Notes: generated by a model not told the origin, from the letters alone. DNA of 64,000 nucleotides from Hyalella azteca (GCF_000764305.2 NW_025944346.1:1-64000), one strand, 5' to 3'. Positions 35,401-48,669 are shown, counted from the stretch's first letter. Program-made: numbers and translations.

Positions 35401-38400
35401 CGTGGATAAATTGAAATGTGCTCGCAGGGGACAGTTAAGCTCTTTAATTACTCTTAACTTCCGGTGATTTAGGTGAAGTGGTAGCGTCGCTGTGCAAGTT
35501 TTCGACGAGAGCTTTCTGCAGCACGGACCCCCTTACCTTTAGTACACTATAACTACTGGCGGGTTTATACAAGTGTAATTACTTTTTCATGTTAAATTAT
35601 GTGCCGATAAATGTATCAGGGTTGCATCCGGCATAGCCTGTATCCTGATGTCAGTATTGAGTTATGAAAAGCGATGAAGCTCACACGTAAGCTCCGCTCC
35701 TCGATATGACTCAAGAGCCCTCAGAGAAGGAAGACGCTTGTTAACTGCCAGCTTCCTGCATGCAGGGTAATTACCGTTCAAATTTGTGGATGGGTTCTGA
35801 AGAAATAAGTGGGTTTAGAGAGAATAATCACGGGTTAGTTTAGCTTCAATACCTCAATGAGAATCGCCCACACAACGCACGCATCCATTCCTGAGACTAA
35901 AGGACAGGAAGAGTTTAAAACAGCAACAAATATGGATTGCTCAGTCACAAAGGTTATAAAACTATAGTTATACATTTATTTCTATAAATGAGTAAAAGTT
36001 TCTTGAAGGCCGATTAAAAATTGTCGAAACTTCATATCGCATAATATTGCTGATGTTCATTCAGTTTTATTTTCATGAAGAAATTTACAACGGGAAAATG
36101 GAGTCAGGTGTGCAAAGCGTCTGAATTCCCTTGCTCTTAAGCTGTGATTCCCTTCTCACAAAAATGTACAAATAGACAAGCTACCCTTTAAAAAAAATGT
36201 CTCATTGATTTGTTTGTCACCCCTTAATTACAAAAAAATAATCATAAATGGGTAAAATACTCTCAGATTGGGAACCCTCCTCAGCAGTGTCCGAGCATGC
36301 GCATGTTAATTAAGCACATCCATTAGGACGTTGTCATGCATGTCTGTGAGGCTTGCTGGTGTTTGAGTCTCTAAGAGCAACATGCATTGATAAAACAGAT
36401 GCTCTCAGGCCAGCGACCTTGGCTGCTGGTGGTCATCAACCGCATGAGATCGCGAGAAAACGACCACAACGCGAAGGTCCTATGCATGCCATAATATTTA
36501 AGCTTGAAAGTACCCGAAAAAGAGGTTTAAAAGTACATGTAGCGGCTGATTTCTCGTCTGTGATTGGTTCTTTTAGCTTGAAAAACATACAGTGATAGGC
36601 CGATTGAGTAACAAACTCGCAACTATTTACGATAGTATTCGCCTCTGCTGATACACAGCAAATACAGCATCGTACATCCATCAGAATTTTACCGTAACAG
36701 AATGTGTAATGATCTTATACTAGTGTACTGCACGGTCTTTGGATAACTCGAAATAATTTTAAACCTGAATACTGCCCTCTTGACGTAAATGCTTGACATA
36801 TTGACCATTAACCTACAAATTAACTAAGTCAATTCATACACAAAAAATTCAAATTATCAATTGCAAACTTAGTACCTGTATTCCCGATCATCGTTGCACT
36901 TACGAGTTCTGCGAGAAGTTGCCAGCCACCTGCCGTTATCGGCCGTTGGGGCCACTCCTGCCTCCTGCCTGCGCCGGAAAGGGAAGGTCGAAGACGAAGT
37001 TTTTGGCGTTAGATCGTCATTCATTTGTCCAAGAAATGCTCAACAAGTTGAGTAGGCCAACTCCATTTAGACATTTGGAAACTTTATTTTTCATTTGATC
37101 GGCTTTACAGAGTCTAAATTGTAACTATTCTGCGTGTTTTGGATGAATTAAATGCAGCGAAGGGAGATGCGAAATAATTTCTCTCAGAATCCTATAGTTT
37201 CTTTCGAGCAATCACCAAGAATGAGAAAATTTATCGTCAGATGTTAGCTTCTACCAAAAAGGTGGTTCATGGATTGCACCATATATGTTCTGTTCAAATA
37301 AATATTGTTCAATCATTTCAACCGTGATGCTCTGGGTTAGTTTTAAACGTATTGCTTGCGTATAACTATAAGATGTTATTTGATGCATTAACTTATTTTA
37401 CGATATTTTCGGAAAACTTGAAGTTGATATAAATATCCGCAATAAAACATTTCAACAGAATAACCCTGACAAATTCAACTGAGTAATATTCAAACTTGAA
37501 TAACATTCAAACTTTTCAACTAAATAACTATGAAACTTTTCAAGAAAATAATATTGAAATTTTCAAAAGAATAATATTGACATATTTTTAGGCGCTGGAT
37601 CTATTCAAACATCACCGTAGTCCACATTCACAGCGAGAATGCATTGAACTGTGCTGAGTAGTTCGCTGTCAAAAGAGCGGCCTGATTTTAGTGGGCATTT
37701 TCCAGTCGGGCTCTCGATAAGCTTGACTCATGTGTGTCCTGATTGGTCCAAGTAATCAGACTGGGCGTCTTGGGCAGGGCGTCGCCCGTGTTGGTGCTGA
37801 CTAGGTTTGTCAACCTTTCAGGTCCACTTTGAATCCCTAATCTGATAGTAGCATAATGATAACGTAAGAGTTAACGATTAAACACGAGTTACGTTTTGCG
37901 CTATGTCGAACATACATGCCAGTTTTTCTCTTTGCTAACTATGACGAAAGTTTGTTTAGAAATTTCTAGTTATATTAAACTGAAGAAGAAGATTCAATAA
38001 TCAAGTGTGGAACTGCTTATGAACTTGAATAATTTGCTTTGTTCCAGATTTTCACTTTCAGAGCTGTTAGACTGTTAGGTACCAATCAAACCCAGTTTAG
38101 GCAAGGGGCTTTATGGACTAGTTTCCAGTGTTCCTATAAGAATAAATAAGAAAGAAAGAATAATTTGCTTTGAACATTTCTGAAGAGCCGCATGCACTCA
38201 GAAATATAAATGGGTAAAATTTTCCAAATAGTGCCACACTCACTTGCTCACCGTACGAGCAGTGAGAAGACGTAGCAAAGATACACCCTGGCCAAAGTGG
38301 GTCGGGATGACCGACGCTAGGGCAAATTTGCATCGCTATTTGGACAAAGTCTCGCCCATTTCTTTGAGTGCGTGGAAAAGAGTTATATGCTCATGTACGT

Positions 38401-38579
38401 CTTAAGATTAAAGTGCGCATTGCGCGGTGGGGCCAAGAGACCACAGGGCCCCATGAGTGGATCCTTTTTAACAGTGATGGATGGATGACGCACACACGAT
38501 GAATTGCTCAATGGACTTGCCTCGCCGGGGTGGCAATTTGGGCGCCTCTGGCAAGAAGAGTGCCGTGGCACTCAGAAGA
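32475..38579. other. Intergenic, no supported gene
   Basis: 6.1 kb with only chance-length frames. The block at about 36475-36640 contains a diverged copy of MITE family B (listed separately). Confidence 0.35.
36480..36640. mobile_element. MITE family B, diverged copy
   Basis: CTGTGATTGGTTCTTTTAGC followed by TTGAAAAACATACAGTGATA and GGCCGATTGAGTAACAAACT corresponds, with many differences, to the interior of the copy at 60660-60730. The ends are not clear. Confidence 0.35.
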
Positions 38580-38760
38580 ATTACTGGGTCACATTGTCCC
38601 TAATAGTGAAACACTTTCTAGCTCACGGAGATGAGATGTAACACCGATACCGGGTTGAAATCGGTCAATATGACCCACAAAAGGGCCAAAAGTGCATTTA
38701 TTTTAGACAAAATCTCACTGATTTCTCTATGTGTGCCCGTGAGAGGTTCTGCGGCGAGGA
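38318..38760. repeat. Two diverged copies of a dispersed repeat with GGGTCA inverted ends
   Basis: GGGTCACATTGTCC (38586) and GGTCAATATGACCC (38663-38676) are inverted to each other. The adjacent text GCATTTATTTTAGACAAAAT (38693) matches GCATCGCTATTTGGACAAAG (38330). A third copy lies at 57965-58115. The family is unclassified. Confidence 0.35.
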
Positions 38761-41467
38761 AGCCACACATTCATATAGATCAATTCAGCACTCAGCGGTC
38801 GTCCGTGATTAATTATGAATAGTTCATTTGAGATTAATTCAAATTTTAGAATATATTATAACTTACATATGATTTTCCCGTGAGAAATATGCAGTCATTA
38901 ATTTAAACATTAATTTAATCATTTTACTTCCTTTGACGTAAAATTATTATGAATTATATGAATGAATTATATAATTATTATGAAGTATTATGTTATATAA
39001 TTATTATGAATGAATTATATAAAATGAAAGTTGATGACAAGGAAACATTTCATATCTAACAAAGTAATCAAGGATTAAAAAATTGGAACTAAAACGTTTA
39101 AAATGCAGGGTAAAATTAATCGATAAAAATGTATGTCTTTGCGTTGTCGAACATTTTAAATAATTCAGGTCACTGTATTAAAAGATATTTTTTCAAGTCA
39201 AACCTCAGTTTAGAAAAATTGTTCATCAAGCTTGTGGTGGAAAAATGAACGAAGCCAGTGGTAATTCTTTAGATTAATTTTTAAAATTGTCTGCATAGAT
39301 TATATTTATAATTGCCCTAAGATGTTTAGATATTTTGCAGATATTTTCCGCACCAACTAAGATCTTTACCAAATATCTCACAGATAGTAAAAAAATATAG
39401 GTTGAAGATTTCCTTTAGGAAAAAATTAAAGAATGAATCAAAAGCCCAATAATATTTCATCCATATTAAAAGAATAAAGCGGATTATACATTTTAATTAA
39501 GCACTGAAACGTTCATCAGACTCAATTTGTTGTCAACCTTAATTATGCTGTCAATTCAGATGGAAAAGATCTTTTCTGCATGGTTATAAATTTTTTCTAA
39601 GAATGTTTGGTGTCCGAGTTCGTCTGTGAAGATAATTTTTATGCTCTATCTATACTATATTATGAACTAAGTGTTAGTTTAGCTATAGTTTACTCGACAA
39701 AAACCTTTGATAAGCCTTCATAATTAGCTATCAGCATAGATAGATGATATTGGTGGATACTATTCAATAAAATATCTAACCTAAAGTATTATTTCGTAAT
39801 GGTGATTTATCTTCATCAAAAGGATCTCTCATTAAAAATCGGCTCAGTACGAAAATTCACAAGGAATAACAACGTTAATTTGTACTTTTATTTCTCTTTG
39901 CCATTGCAATGATTCGATACATCGAAGATTTGCAGATATTAAATCTGCTTCATTAATCAGAGTGGACAACCACATCATTCTCATGCTCGTCGGAGGCGTT
40001 CTCTATTCGCATAACAGCTCACCTACGGTAGTCAGCTGCTACTTACGTGACTAGTTTAATTTAGTCCTTCATAATAGCTCGAAATCCTGTGCTTGCAAAC
40101 GTCACTGCAGAGAGCAATATATATATATTACTAAACGTTAAACTCAGTGAATTAACAAGTCATAAACAATTCATTGTATGACTTGCAAACAATTAAAAAT
40201 ATTATATTATACCCGTTAAAAATATTAAATCGGATCGATACCGCAGCTATTGTTTATGGTCTTCATAGGTGTTTATCGTCTCAAATTCATTCATAACTTT
40301 TATAGCGTCGCTTCCACGAGCGAGTTTTGATAATTTCATGGGTTTTATTACGACCAAAATAAACGGTTGCTAAAAACTAAGAATCGTACTTTTTCTGCTA
40401 TGCAGATTTTCCTCATCACTTGTTCCTTTCCGAATCGGAGTCGGCATCGGCAACTCCATGATTCTCCATCAGTCCATCTGAGACTTCTGTGAGTTCTGTC
40501 TCAGACTGTCTGTTTCTGCTAGTAAGGTTGCAGCCACAGTGGAGAGAGGTAGTGAAGGTGTTGACTGTCGAGTGGTTACTTGCTGCGCTCTGCAAAGCTA
40601 CAAGAAGTTGCTATTGACTCCTGATCAATTCGCATACCAACTGTTGGCTATCGAAACGTATGAAATCTGATGCTCTGTGTATTTCCAACGATAATCACGT
40701 GAAGTTACGGGAAATATCGTTGCTTAGCTTTATTTAATTTTTTTTTATTTGGTTAAACGTCACTTCTTCAGTTGTGGGGAATAATATTGAGACATCCTAC
40801 GATTTTTTTTTCAGTTTTTCAACATAGGCATAGGAAAACATTGGTTCATACGCCATACCGAATGCTTTGGTTCATTCCAAAAGCTGTGGATGTGTATCTA
40901 TATAGAAACCGTGTATTCAAAATTGTGGTTCCTTGGTCACTGAAATTGTAAAAAATTATTTCTGGTGAACGAATTCAGAAACTTTTAGTAATCATAGCAA
41001 TTTTTTTTCGTTGTTTAGTACTTGAAACATATAATATATAGAATATATAGTGCATTGTGCTACACACAGCTACAGTACCTATTGTGAATTTTATGTCCTG
41101 ATCAGGATTGTGTTTATAGAAACTGCAGCTGATCATGTGATTGGTTTGTTCTGAAATCTAAAGCAGGAAATATTGAAGTTTGGTGCAACTCTCGGCGAGC
41201 CTTGGTGAGTGTCTCATTGCAGTCGAGCATGTTATTAACTGGCATTAAGTTTCTGGTTAGGTTCAATCGCGTTGTTTACGTTTTACCATTAAGTGCCGCT
41301 ATGAATTAATTTCCGTTACATGCTTGTACTATATTAAATTCTTTATATATAAACGAAAAGAATGAACCGAAAAAACTATTTGCAAAATTAAATATGTATA
41401 TTACGGTACTGCTTCTATGAAGCGAGAGTGCGTTGTGCGAGTCGTACCTCACTCGTACACTCGTACT
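38761..41467. other. Intergenic, very AT-rich
   Basis: A short irregular array of ATTATTATGAATTATAT units lies at 38940-39025. No gene is seen. Confidence 0.4.
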
Positions 41468-41689
41468 ATATTTCAGTCATATGTTCGCTGTACATACTCT
41501 GTAGGTCCTTGTTTTAGGTTTATCAGGATTCAGTACCTTTGTTTACCTGCGGTTCCTGAATTATAAAAGTTTAAGAAATGTTATCACTAGAATTTAATAT
41601 GATACCTACTAAACATATTATTTATATGCCCTAATAAATCCAGAGTAGGTAACTTAATCATTAATAAAACGATATTGTCTGCAAGGGAA
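41468..41689. repeat. Dispersed repeat C, copy 1
   Basis: From TATTTCAGTCAT to GATATTGTCTGCAAGGGAA this segment matches 48791-49009 with scattered differences and small indels. Both copies stop at the same GCAAGGGAA, which marks a real element end. The class is unknown. Confidence 0.75.
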
Positions 41690-41694
41690 GAATG

Positions 41695-42100
41695 AAGGTG
41701 ATATTTAAAAATTTTTCGCAAGCTAAACATCACCGTCAAGTTCTGATGAATACATGTTCCAAGTTTCATTGAGCTACGTTCATTAGTTTGGGTGATATTA
41801 CTTGATAATTGAATTTGGAGATTGGTCGTGAGACCGGCCACGAGTCCGGCCATAAATGTGCCCGAGACGTCCTAGGTTTTTAGTGCTGAAACAGTTAAAA
41901 CGGCTGAAAAATACATTGGTTCACTAAAAGGGGTTCTATTTGTGAAATACGCATTTGTGTTTAACCTTTATCTTTTAAAATTGCAGCGTAATAAATTTTA
42001 TAGAAAGAGGCGCATGATTTTATATGTGTCTGTGGGGGGCACTAGAAATTCACTAGGGAGCCAAAGGGGGCGCCAGCCTGAAAAAGTTTGGAAACCACTG
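41695..42100. mobile_element. hAT-like terminal segment, second copy
   Basis: The right ~400 bp match 4790-5169: AAACATCACCGT, GGTCGTGAGACCGGCCACGA, GAGACGTCCTAGG, GGGGGCGCCAGCCTGAAAAA and the terminus AAGTTTGGAAACCACTG. It is joined on the left to repeat C. It differs from the first copy by point changes and a ~10-bp insertion, so it is an independent insertion. Confidence 0.7.
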
Positions 42101-42514
42101 CTCTAGGGGAAAACACTCCTAATGCACGCATCAATAGTTGCGTGTCTTACCTAATCCTTTGTTATCAACTATAACTCAACATATTGCCTTCTCGTATTTC
42201 ACGACCTGGGTTCGTGGTGGTGTTGCTATATTCATCAAAAAAAAAAATCCAAAAGCCCAGGTCTTTCGGCGCATCCTCGGCAATTTACGCCCAACATCAA
42301 ACTTCAATAAAGGAATTAAAAGCCAAAGTGTATTAGTTCAAGCACGAAATAGCGTGTAATAATCTTTATGTTATTTACGATTCTCTGTTATCATCGGTAG
42401 AGGTTTAACTGCAATGTCTGGTACAAAATCTAAGATCCGCAGGGTCAGTTTTATGCTGTGCTCTCGCATGATGATGCACAGTCGTGCTGCTCTCTTGACG
42501 CATGGAATCATGGC

Positions 42515-43040
42515 AATATATATACCGGTACTCAACTCTGTCAGCGTTATCGGCAAACGCTGTCATATTCTCGCAGCATTGTCAGCAGAAGCGACGAACG
42601 TTTAAATGTGCTCGTAACACTGACAGAACTAACAGTAAACGCCAGCATGTTATACATCTTCCACGGTGAGCATTATCGGCAGACGAATTCATCTACACGG
42701 AGTGCTATCAGCATTACTGTAGACGTCATTTAGACATAACGCGGTTAGAATTTCCGTCAACGGTTTTAACTAGACCCAAACAGAGTTAGCATTATCCTTA
42801 ATGTCTCCAACTACATGCAGCAATGTCAGCCTTGCTGCCAAAGCTTGCATTTACACGCTGTTGAGTCAGCATTCACGTGAGCGGTTTCAATCACACTCAG
42901 CACAGTCATTCGCCTCTATTAAACGCAACAGTCAGCATTACATGCAAACGCCTACGCTCAAAAGTCAGCATTTCTGGCGAACGCCTTCATCTATATTCCA
43001 AATGCAGAACAGCCAAAATTACTGGCATACTCCTTTTATA
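42515..43040. repeat. Highly degenerate tandem repeat, about 40-45 bp unit
   Basis: GTCAGCATT/GTCAGCGTT followed by a (G)GCAAACGCC- or GCAGACG-like block and CATCTACAC recurs about a dozen times with strong decay. The open + strand frames here are by-products. Confidence 0.5.
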
Positions 43041-43363
43041 ATTTCTCCTCTAATAATCCTATTCAGTCCACTTATAAAATTTGTTTATGCGACCAAGATT
43101 TAGTACAACCAAAACGGTCCAGAGTTTGATTGCAAATAGGTCTATTCTTTTGTGGTCTTCATGCAATGTTTTGGTGCTGGTGGGTGCAGCTCGCCTGAAA
43201 AATATTTTTCTTTCGCAGAAGATTGAATCTAAATTTTAAAAGGCCTTCACTTTGCCATCATAGTAAGTAAGGTCTACGACGTTTGTTTACAAGTTTTCTC
43301 GTGTGTTATGACTTGGACATGGTTCAAGAAACTATCGCGTGCATATTGTTACCAAAATGTTGT
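43041..43363. other. Spacer, nothing recognised
   Basis: AT-rich sequence between two tandem arrays. Confidence 0.35.
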
Positions 43364-43846
43364 TTACGTCGCAGGCGACGCAAGGATGACTTTACTCAAC
43401 ATCTCGGCGTAACAGGTGGTGGACTTTTGCCACACAACCTTGTCTGCACCTGACGTTTTCGGCAGCATAACATCGTCTGTACCTGGCGTTTTTGGCAGCA
43501 TAACATCGTCTGTATCTGGCGTTTTTGACAGTATAACATCGTCTGTACATGACGTTTTTGGCAGCATAACATCGTCTGTACCTGGCGTTTTTGGCAGCAT
43601 AACATCGTCTGTAGCTGACATTTTTTGCAGCGTAACATCGTCTGTACCTGACATTTTTGGCAGCATAACATCGTCTGTTTTAGCATTTTTTTGCAGCACA
43701 AAAACGTCTTTACTTAACGTCTGTGCCGCCAAGAACGTCGCCAGGCGCGTGCCATCGTGGCGGTCGAGGCCTCGTCTGTAGTGCAGATACTTGCGCGATA
43801 ATTCCATTCCTTTAGCGGAGATGAAACATGGCGCGACTAAATTCAT
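43364..43846 (-). CDS. 160-codon frame with 11-residue repeats, doubtful
   Basis: A - strand ATG at 43846 opens 160 codons. The first ~55 residues are non-repetitive (MNLVAPCFISAKGMELSRKY and on), followed by about eight repeats of the type TDDVMLPKTPG, then a short tail. The repeat unit is 33 bp, so all frames lacking a stop in one unit stay open; the + strand also has a 121-codon frame (DVFGSITSSVP repeats). The longest frame here begins outside the array, which slightly favours a real product, but no homologue, splice site or promoter is apparent. Most likely a minisatellite with incidental frames. Confidence 0.2.
   Translation of the reverse strand: MNLVAPCFISAKGMELSRKYLHYRRGLDRHDGTRLATFLAAQTLSKDVFVLQKNAKTDDVMLPKMSGTDDVTLQKMSATDDVMLPKTPGTDDVMLPKTSCTDDVILSKTPDTDDVMLPKTPGTDDVMLPKTSGADKVVWQKSTTCYAEMLSKVILASPAT
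43435..43705. repeat. 33-bp minisatellite
   Basis: About eight copies of TTTTTGGCAGCATAACATCG plus TCTGTACCTGGCG, with substitutions scattered over all codon positions of either coding frame; no bias toward silent changes is obvious by eye. Confidence 0.9.
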
Positions 43847-44910
43847 GGAGCGATCCTAGTTGACCAGCGTTTAAAAATGAAATCTTTACGCATTCTCGGC
43901 TGAGGAGCTCGTAGATATCGCGCTTTTCTTAGAGCTTGTTACTCTTCATTGCTTATTTGTTGTTGTGTGGAAGAAATTTCAATTTGTGGAAGAAATTTCT
44001 ATACAATTGTCAAATATCTAATATGATTATTAATTACTTCTCACAATCTATATCCTTCAAACTCATTTTCTATTATACCCGCAATGTTTTTACCTCTATG
44101 AGTTATCAATTATTTGTCTTAAAATTATTTCAATACTCTGCTTCAACCTCTCAAGTATTTCTTTGTGCACGGTATTGGGAGATGTTGATTTAAATTTTCA
44201 TGGTAACAATTTTAATTTTTATTTAACAATTTTCTGAATTGTTGAACAATTCTTCGACCTGAATTTTGAACTATTTTTCGACCCTGAAAATGTAAATCAA
44301 TGTTTTCGCTGGTCATTCATCAACCGCCCTTGTTTAAACAAGCAAATTTTGTCATCTAATATTAAAGTATAAGGAAATGTATATTTATTTGATTATTTTA
44401 ATTTTATTATCTGTCGCGCCAATCGTGTAGCAGTTTCTCCTAACAATCCTCCATCCCTCCCAATCCTACTCGCTGGCTGTCCAATCATATTCCCCTAACA
44501 ATCGATAAAGTTTGCCGTATCTTGCCTACACGGCCGTGCTAGGCATAATGAAAGGCTCGAGATAGCATAGGTCGCGAGCAACATCATGCATGGTTATGAC
44601 CAAAGCAGCTGGTGCAACACATGTTATGTTGGACCACACCCTCCATGTTGCCGGCCCTGCAGCCTGGATATATAACCTTACTTACCTTCAGCGCCATTTA
44701 TCTTCGTTGACCCCTTGCAAAAAACTCGTCTTTCCGATGTCCTATTCCGGAGTGTCTATATCCACAGCCATTTTTGCCCACTATAGAATGAGAATATTGC
44801 GTAAAAATAACAAGACATTGACTGAATTAACTCAACAAGAAGTAATTTTTCATTTTGTAAGTATAAGATATGATGACTTGATTCACATTCTATTAGGCTC
44901 ATTCAATGGT
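43847..44910. other. Intergenic, no supported gene
   Basis: Chance-length frames only, including 109 codons at 44590-44919 that run into the duplication at 44911. Confidence 0.35.
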
Positions 44911-45061
44911 TTCAATTGATTCTCATTGTCTCATTCAATTAAATTCAAAACTATTTATACAATTTATTTAGAGATTGGGCTAATCTTCAATTGATTCTCA
45001 TGGTCTCATTCAATTAGATTCAAAACTATTTATTGAATTTATTTAGAGATTGGGCTAATCT
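44911..45061. repeat. 75-bp tandem duplication
   Basis: Two adjacent copies (44911-44985, 44986-45061) both begin TTCAATTGATTCTCAT and end GATTGGGCTAATCT, with four or five differences. Confidence 0.9.
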
Positions 45062-46978
45062 TATGCGTTCCTCAACAATGAAGGCGTTTCTGAAGTCGAT
45101 GATTCTCTTTATTCATTTTCAATCCTAAATATCTCGCTCTTGGATTGTCCTTTTATACTGTGATCCAGTGACAGACATTCTGTTATTTGAAGGATAGCCT
45201 ATAATTCCCTTGTCATTACCGAAGACAGCAGAGGCGATATAACGAAAGTTAGTTAGAATAGTTTTCTGATGTACAAATGTTTGATGATTCATGCGTCATC
45301 ATGCGCCAATGATGTGCAAAATGTAAACATTTCGGCTCATGGTCGACCGTGCAAAATGTAGCAGCTATGTTGAAAAACATTTTGATGAGCCGACCGTGAG
45401 TTCACCATCACTGTCGGTGAGCTTAATGGACGAAGGTCCATCATATTAAGCCATTGACTTCTGTTGCTCACTGTAGTAAATGAATAATGATTGTGCATCA
45501 CATCTGAACGCGTTGGTCGTATCACAAACATCGCTAAAGCCACCCTCGTCCGCGTGCTATTTCTATTGTATGGTCCGGATGTGCCTTGATTAGATCGGCG
45601 GTATATCCTATGGACTAACGAGAAATAAATTGTTCTCTAGGCCTATCACTAATGAAAATGACTTGGCATAATATTAATGCATGAGGATTTATCTTGGTCC
45701 ACCATCAGAGCTTGTCTTAATCAGGCCGCTTCCGGATCGACGTGGGAGGCAAGCTCGTATGAAAAGAAGTCGCTTGGAAAACGGTCGTTGGATGAGGAAC
45801 CGGCTTGTGCAGCTGGTCCGTTAATCTAAATTATCGATTAAATAATATTGATCTGTGATAACATTATTGTTCCGTTGGGATGCTAATGGGTATTTCATCT
45901 CTACTTCATCCCAATAATTGAAAAAATTCAATCAATTATGCTGTCGGCGAGCAATCGACAAATTGATGCAAGCAATATTATTAACACATTTTCATAATGG
46001 TTAACTAATTTAAAATTTGACGCAGATGAAAGTCTAGACCAAATTATTAATAAAAATTTCGTCGTTTCACTCTTCTTTTTTATTACTAATGATCAGATGA
46101 AATTAGGTGCGAGATCAAATGTTTTACGCAAGCGTCCGGCGCTGCGTGCGGACGCTGTCCAGGTCAGAAAAAAATCTAATTACATCCTTGCCGCCTCCCG
46201 GCGCCTGGTTAAATCAGCGCTCGACTGCAAAGTAAAAGAAGAATAGAATAAACGTGGCTAAAACAAGCGTTTTTGCTGCCTTAAAAAGATATGTTATTTT
46301 GCTTGCCTTTGATTAACAGGCGAGGTGGAGCGCGTTAGGATGATTTGATGAACTGTTGTTTTTGTGCTCGATGTGCTGTGCTCCTTTGCAGTTATCTCAT
46401 GTATAGTGAAGACATGTATTCAATTATTATTTTGGGGGATTTGTGAATTGGGTTTCGGGACAGCGTGCAATAGATGGTGTAAGCTTGGAGCTGATGGTTA
46501 TAAATTGCTCCTGATCGAATCACGATTGCTTATTGCACTTTACTTTATAGTCGTCATTGAGTATTTTATGCCGCTCGGTTAATTGTGGTATTGAGTGCAG
46601 TGAATGAGAACCTGGTTGCGGGCTATTCGTGATTGGACGTTTTATGTATTGCATGGGTGAAGTGTTTCAAATATTTTAGTTTCAAATCAAGCCACGTTTG
46701 TTTCAAAAAAAAATTTTCTGTAGTGCAATATTTTCCTCACATAGGAACTTTTATCATCGTGACAAAACTGAAGAAATTTAAGACACGTCGAAATCGAATG
46801 TTCTGTCGTATGAAGTCTGTGATCAAAATTACACATTTCTGAAGTGATGCGTTGTGTACGTTGCTATGTTGACATATTATGAAGGCGTCGCTCTATCACA
46901 ATGTACCAATGTATCTTGAGTGTTGGCGTATTGATAAAACATTTCTCTCGGAAACTGATAAAATACCTTGCTTGTAGG
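45062..46978. other. Intergenic, no supported gene
   Basis: Nothing recognised before the start of the large duplication. Confidence 0.35.
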
Positions 46979-47545
46979 TTATCTCTTGAGAGCGGGTACT
47001 TTAGCCTCTCGTGTATAACAAGATGTTATTGGGGCAGTGACATGATGAAGAAATATTTCCAATAAAAGTTTGTGGAAATTGATTCTTAACCTATTGCTTG
47101 ACGGATTATTTCATTTTGAGAATTAGACTCAATTGGTCTGAATGATTCAAAATAAATTGTTTTAAAATTTTCCTACTCAAATTTGGTGTGAAATTTTTTA
47201 CCAAATACATTGGGAAATATCTACGAAGTAACGCGTTGCCACTTAGTTATTAGCTATTGACAATTATGTCGGCAAGTTAGAGGGGGAATCTTGTGGACTG
47301 TAGCTGAAGCTTTATATTTATTGAATTTTGATTATCAACCATTTTTGAACTGTAATTTATAATTATCATTCAACTGTAGTCATTAATTATTGTTTTCTTA
47401 GTCCTTCCAATTCACCCTCTTCCGGCGCTATAGGTGTGTGCTCGAAATGTTTAACTTTTACAGTGGAGAATAAATCCTATAAGCTGAACTTCTACACAGT
47501 GCTACAACAATTGACGAGTCGGAAACCAGTTTTTTAATTATTTCC

Positions 47546-47699
47546 TTTTTAGCGCATTTTCTCATTTATGGAAAAAAGGCGCTATCGTGCTCGTCATGTC
47601 CGTCCGTCCGTCCGTCTGTCTGTCCGTCCGTGACTTCACGTTTTTGTCGACGAGAAAATGCGCTCTCTGACACTCACTGCAGTGAGTACTGAGTTACAT
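47546..47699 (+). mobile_element. HINE-like element, copy 4
   Basis: TTTTTAGCGCATTTTCTCAT, (GTCC/GTCT)n at 47597-47630, GACTTCACGTTTTTGTCGAC, GAGAAAATGCGCTCTC, then palindrome ACTCACTGCAGTGAGT (47672-47687) and GAGTTACAT. Confidence 0.8.
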
Positions 47700-47990
47700 T
47701 TTTTATGTCACGGTTAGTGCTCATTTAGATTCATCTGTTGTCATTCGGCTAGGTGGTATAATTAATTCCATTATGATTATTCTTTGACTTAATATTCTCC
47801 CAACTACTTAATGATGCTGGTCTTTCCATCTAATATAAATTAAATGCCCATTGTAGGCTTTTTTCGGTCATTATAACGATAATATCATACTGATTTTTTC
47901 TTCACTCGTATGAATCTTTAGGGAGGCAAATGCTGATACGACGGAGGTTATCCTAAGTTAATTACAGAAACCTCCTTTTCAGAAATATTT

Positions 47991-48233
47991 GAGGTGATCA
48001 CTCCTTAGGACTAGTTGAGGTGATCTCTTCGCAGGACTAGTTAAGGTGATCTCTTCTCAGGACTAGTTAAGGTGATCTCTTCGCAGGACTAGTTAAGGTG
48101 ATCTCTTCGCAGGACTAGTTAAGGTGATCTCTTCGCAGGACTAGTTAAGGTGATCTCTTCTCAGGGCTAGTTAAGGTGATCTCTTCTCAGGACTAGTTGA
48201 GGTGATCTCTTCTCAGGACTAGTTAAGGTGATC
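47991..48233. repeat. 26-bp minisatellite, copy 1
   Basis: Nine units of GACTAGTTAAGGTGATCTCT plus TCGCAG or TCTCAG. The same array, with the same length, is at 50481-50723 in the duplicate. Confidence 0.9.
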
Positions 48234-48563
48234 GTATTTACGTAGCAGCAGCAGAAGGAAGAGCACCAGCCAGCCCAGCTGTGGAACGATATCTTATCAC
48301 GGCGGGTTAACGCACTCGAGACCTCAGTTCTGCTAGTTGGTTACATACTCTTAAAAGTACGCGTTAAATTATATTGAAGTTGGCTGTATTTTTGTGATTG
48401 CTTACTTGCATGAACTTCAAACTTTGGCTGTATTTTTGCTATTACTTACTTGAACTTCAAGCCTCAAAGGTTTATAAGGTGAGGCTTTACGATATCGTTT
48501 GTACATTTAAACAACTTGGACCTGAGATTCAACGAAACCATGCAGAGCGAAATATTTTGTGTT

Positions 48564-48564
48564 N
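48564..48564. other. Single N, contig join
   Basis: Copy 1 of the duplication stops here. In copy 2 the same sequence continues without interruption past 51013, so this N is an artificial join. Confidence 0.85.
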
Positions 48565-48669
48565 TTGATTAATGGAGTTCACGTGCCCGTAGACAGACTA
48601 TCACGAGATATCATTCAGAACTTTCATGTTCTGCACACGCGATTATTTCTACAGTATTATATATTATAT

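Larger units (their letters stand above)
46979..48563. repeat. Large duplication, copy 1 (end of left contig)
   Basis: From TTATCTCTTGAGAGCGGGTA to GAAATATTTTGTGTT this 1,585-bp stretch is nearly identical to 49460-51013. It ends exactly at the N at 48564. Differences are a few substitutions, a ~40-bp internal tandem duplication at about 48420-48460 present only here, and a ~10-bp indel near 47500. This is allele-level divergence and is best explained by overlapping contig ends that were not merged. Confidence 0.9.

Noticed and set aside
47991..48233. CRISPR-like array
   Set aside because: The 26-bp units are contiguous with no unique spacers; the sequence is eukaryotic. It is a minisatellite.
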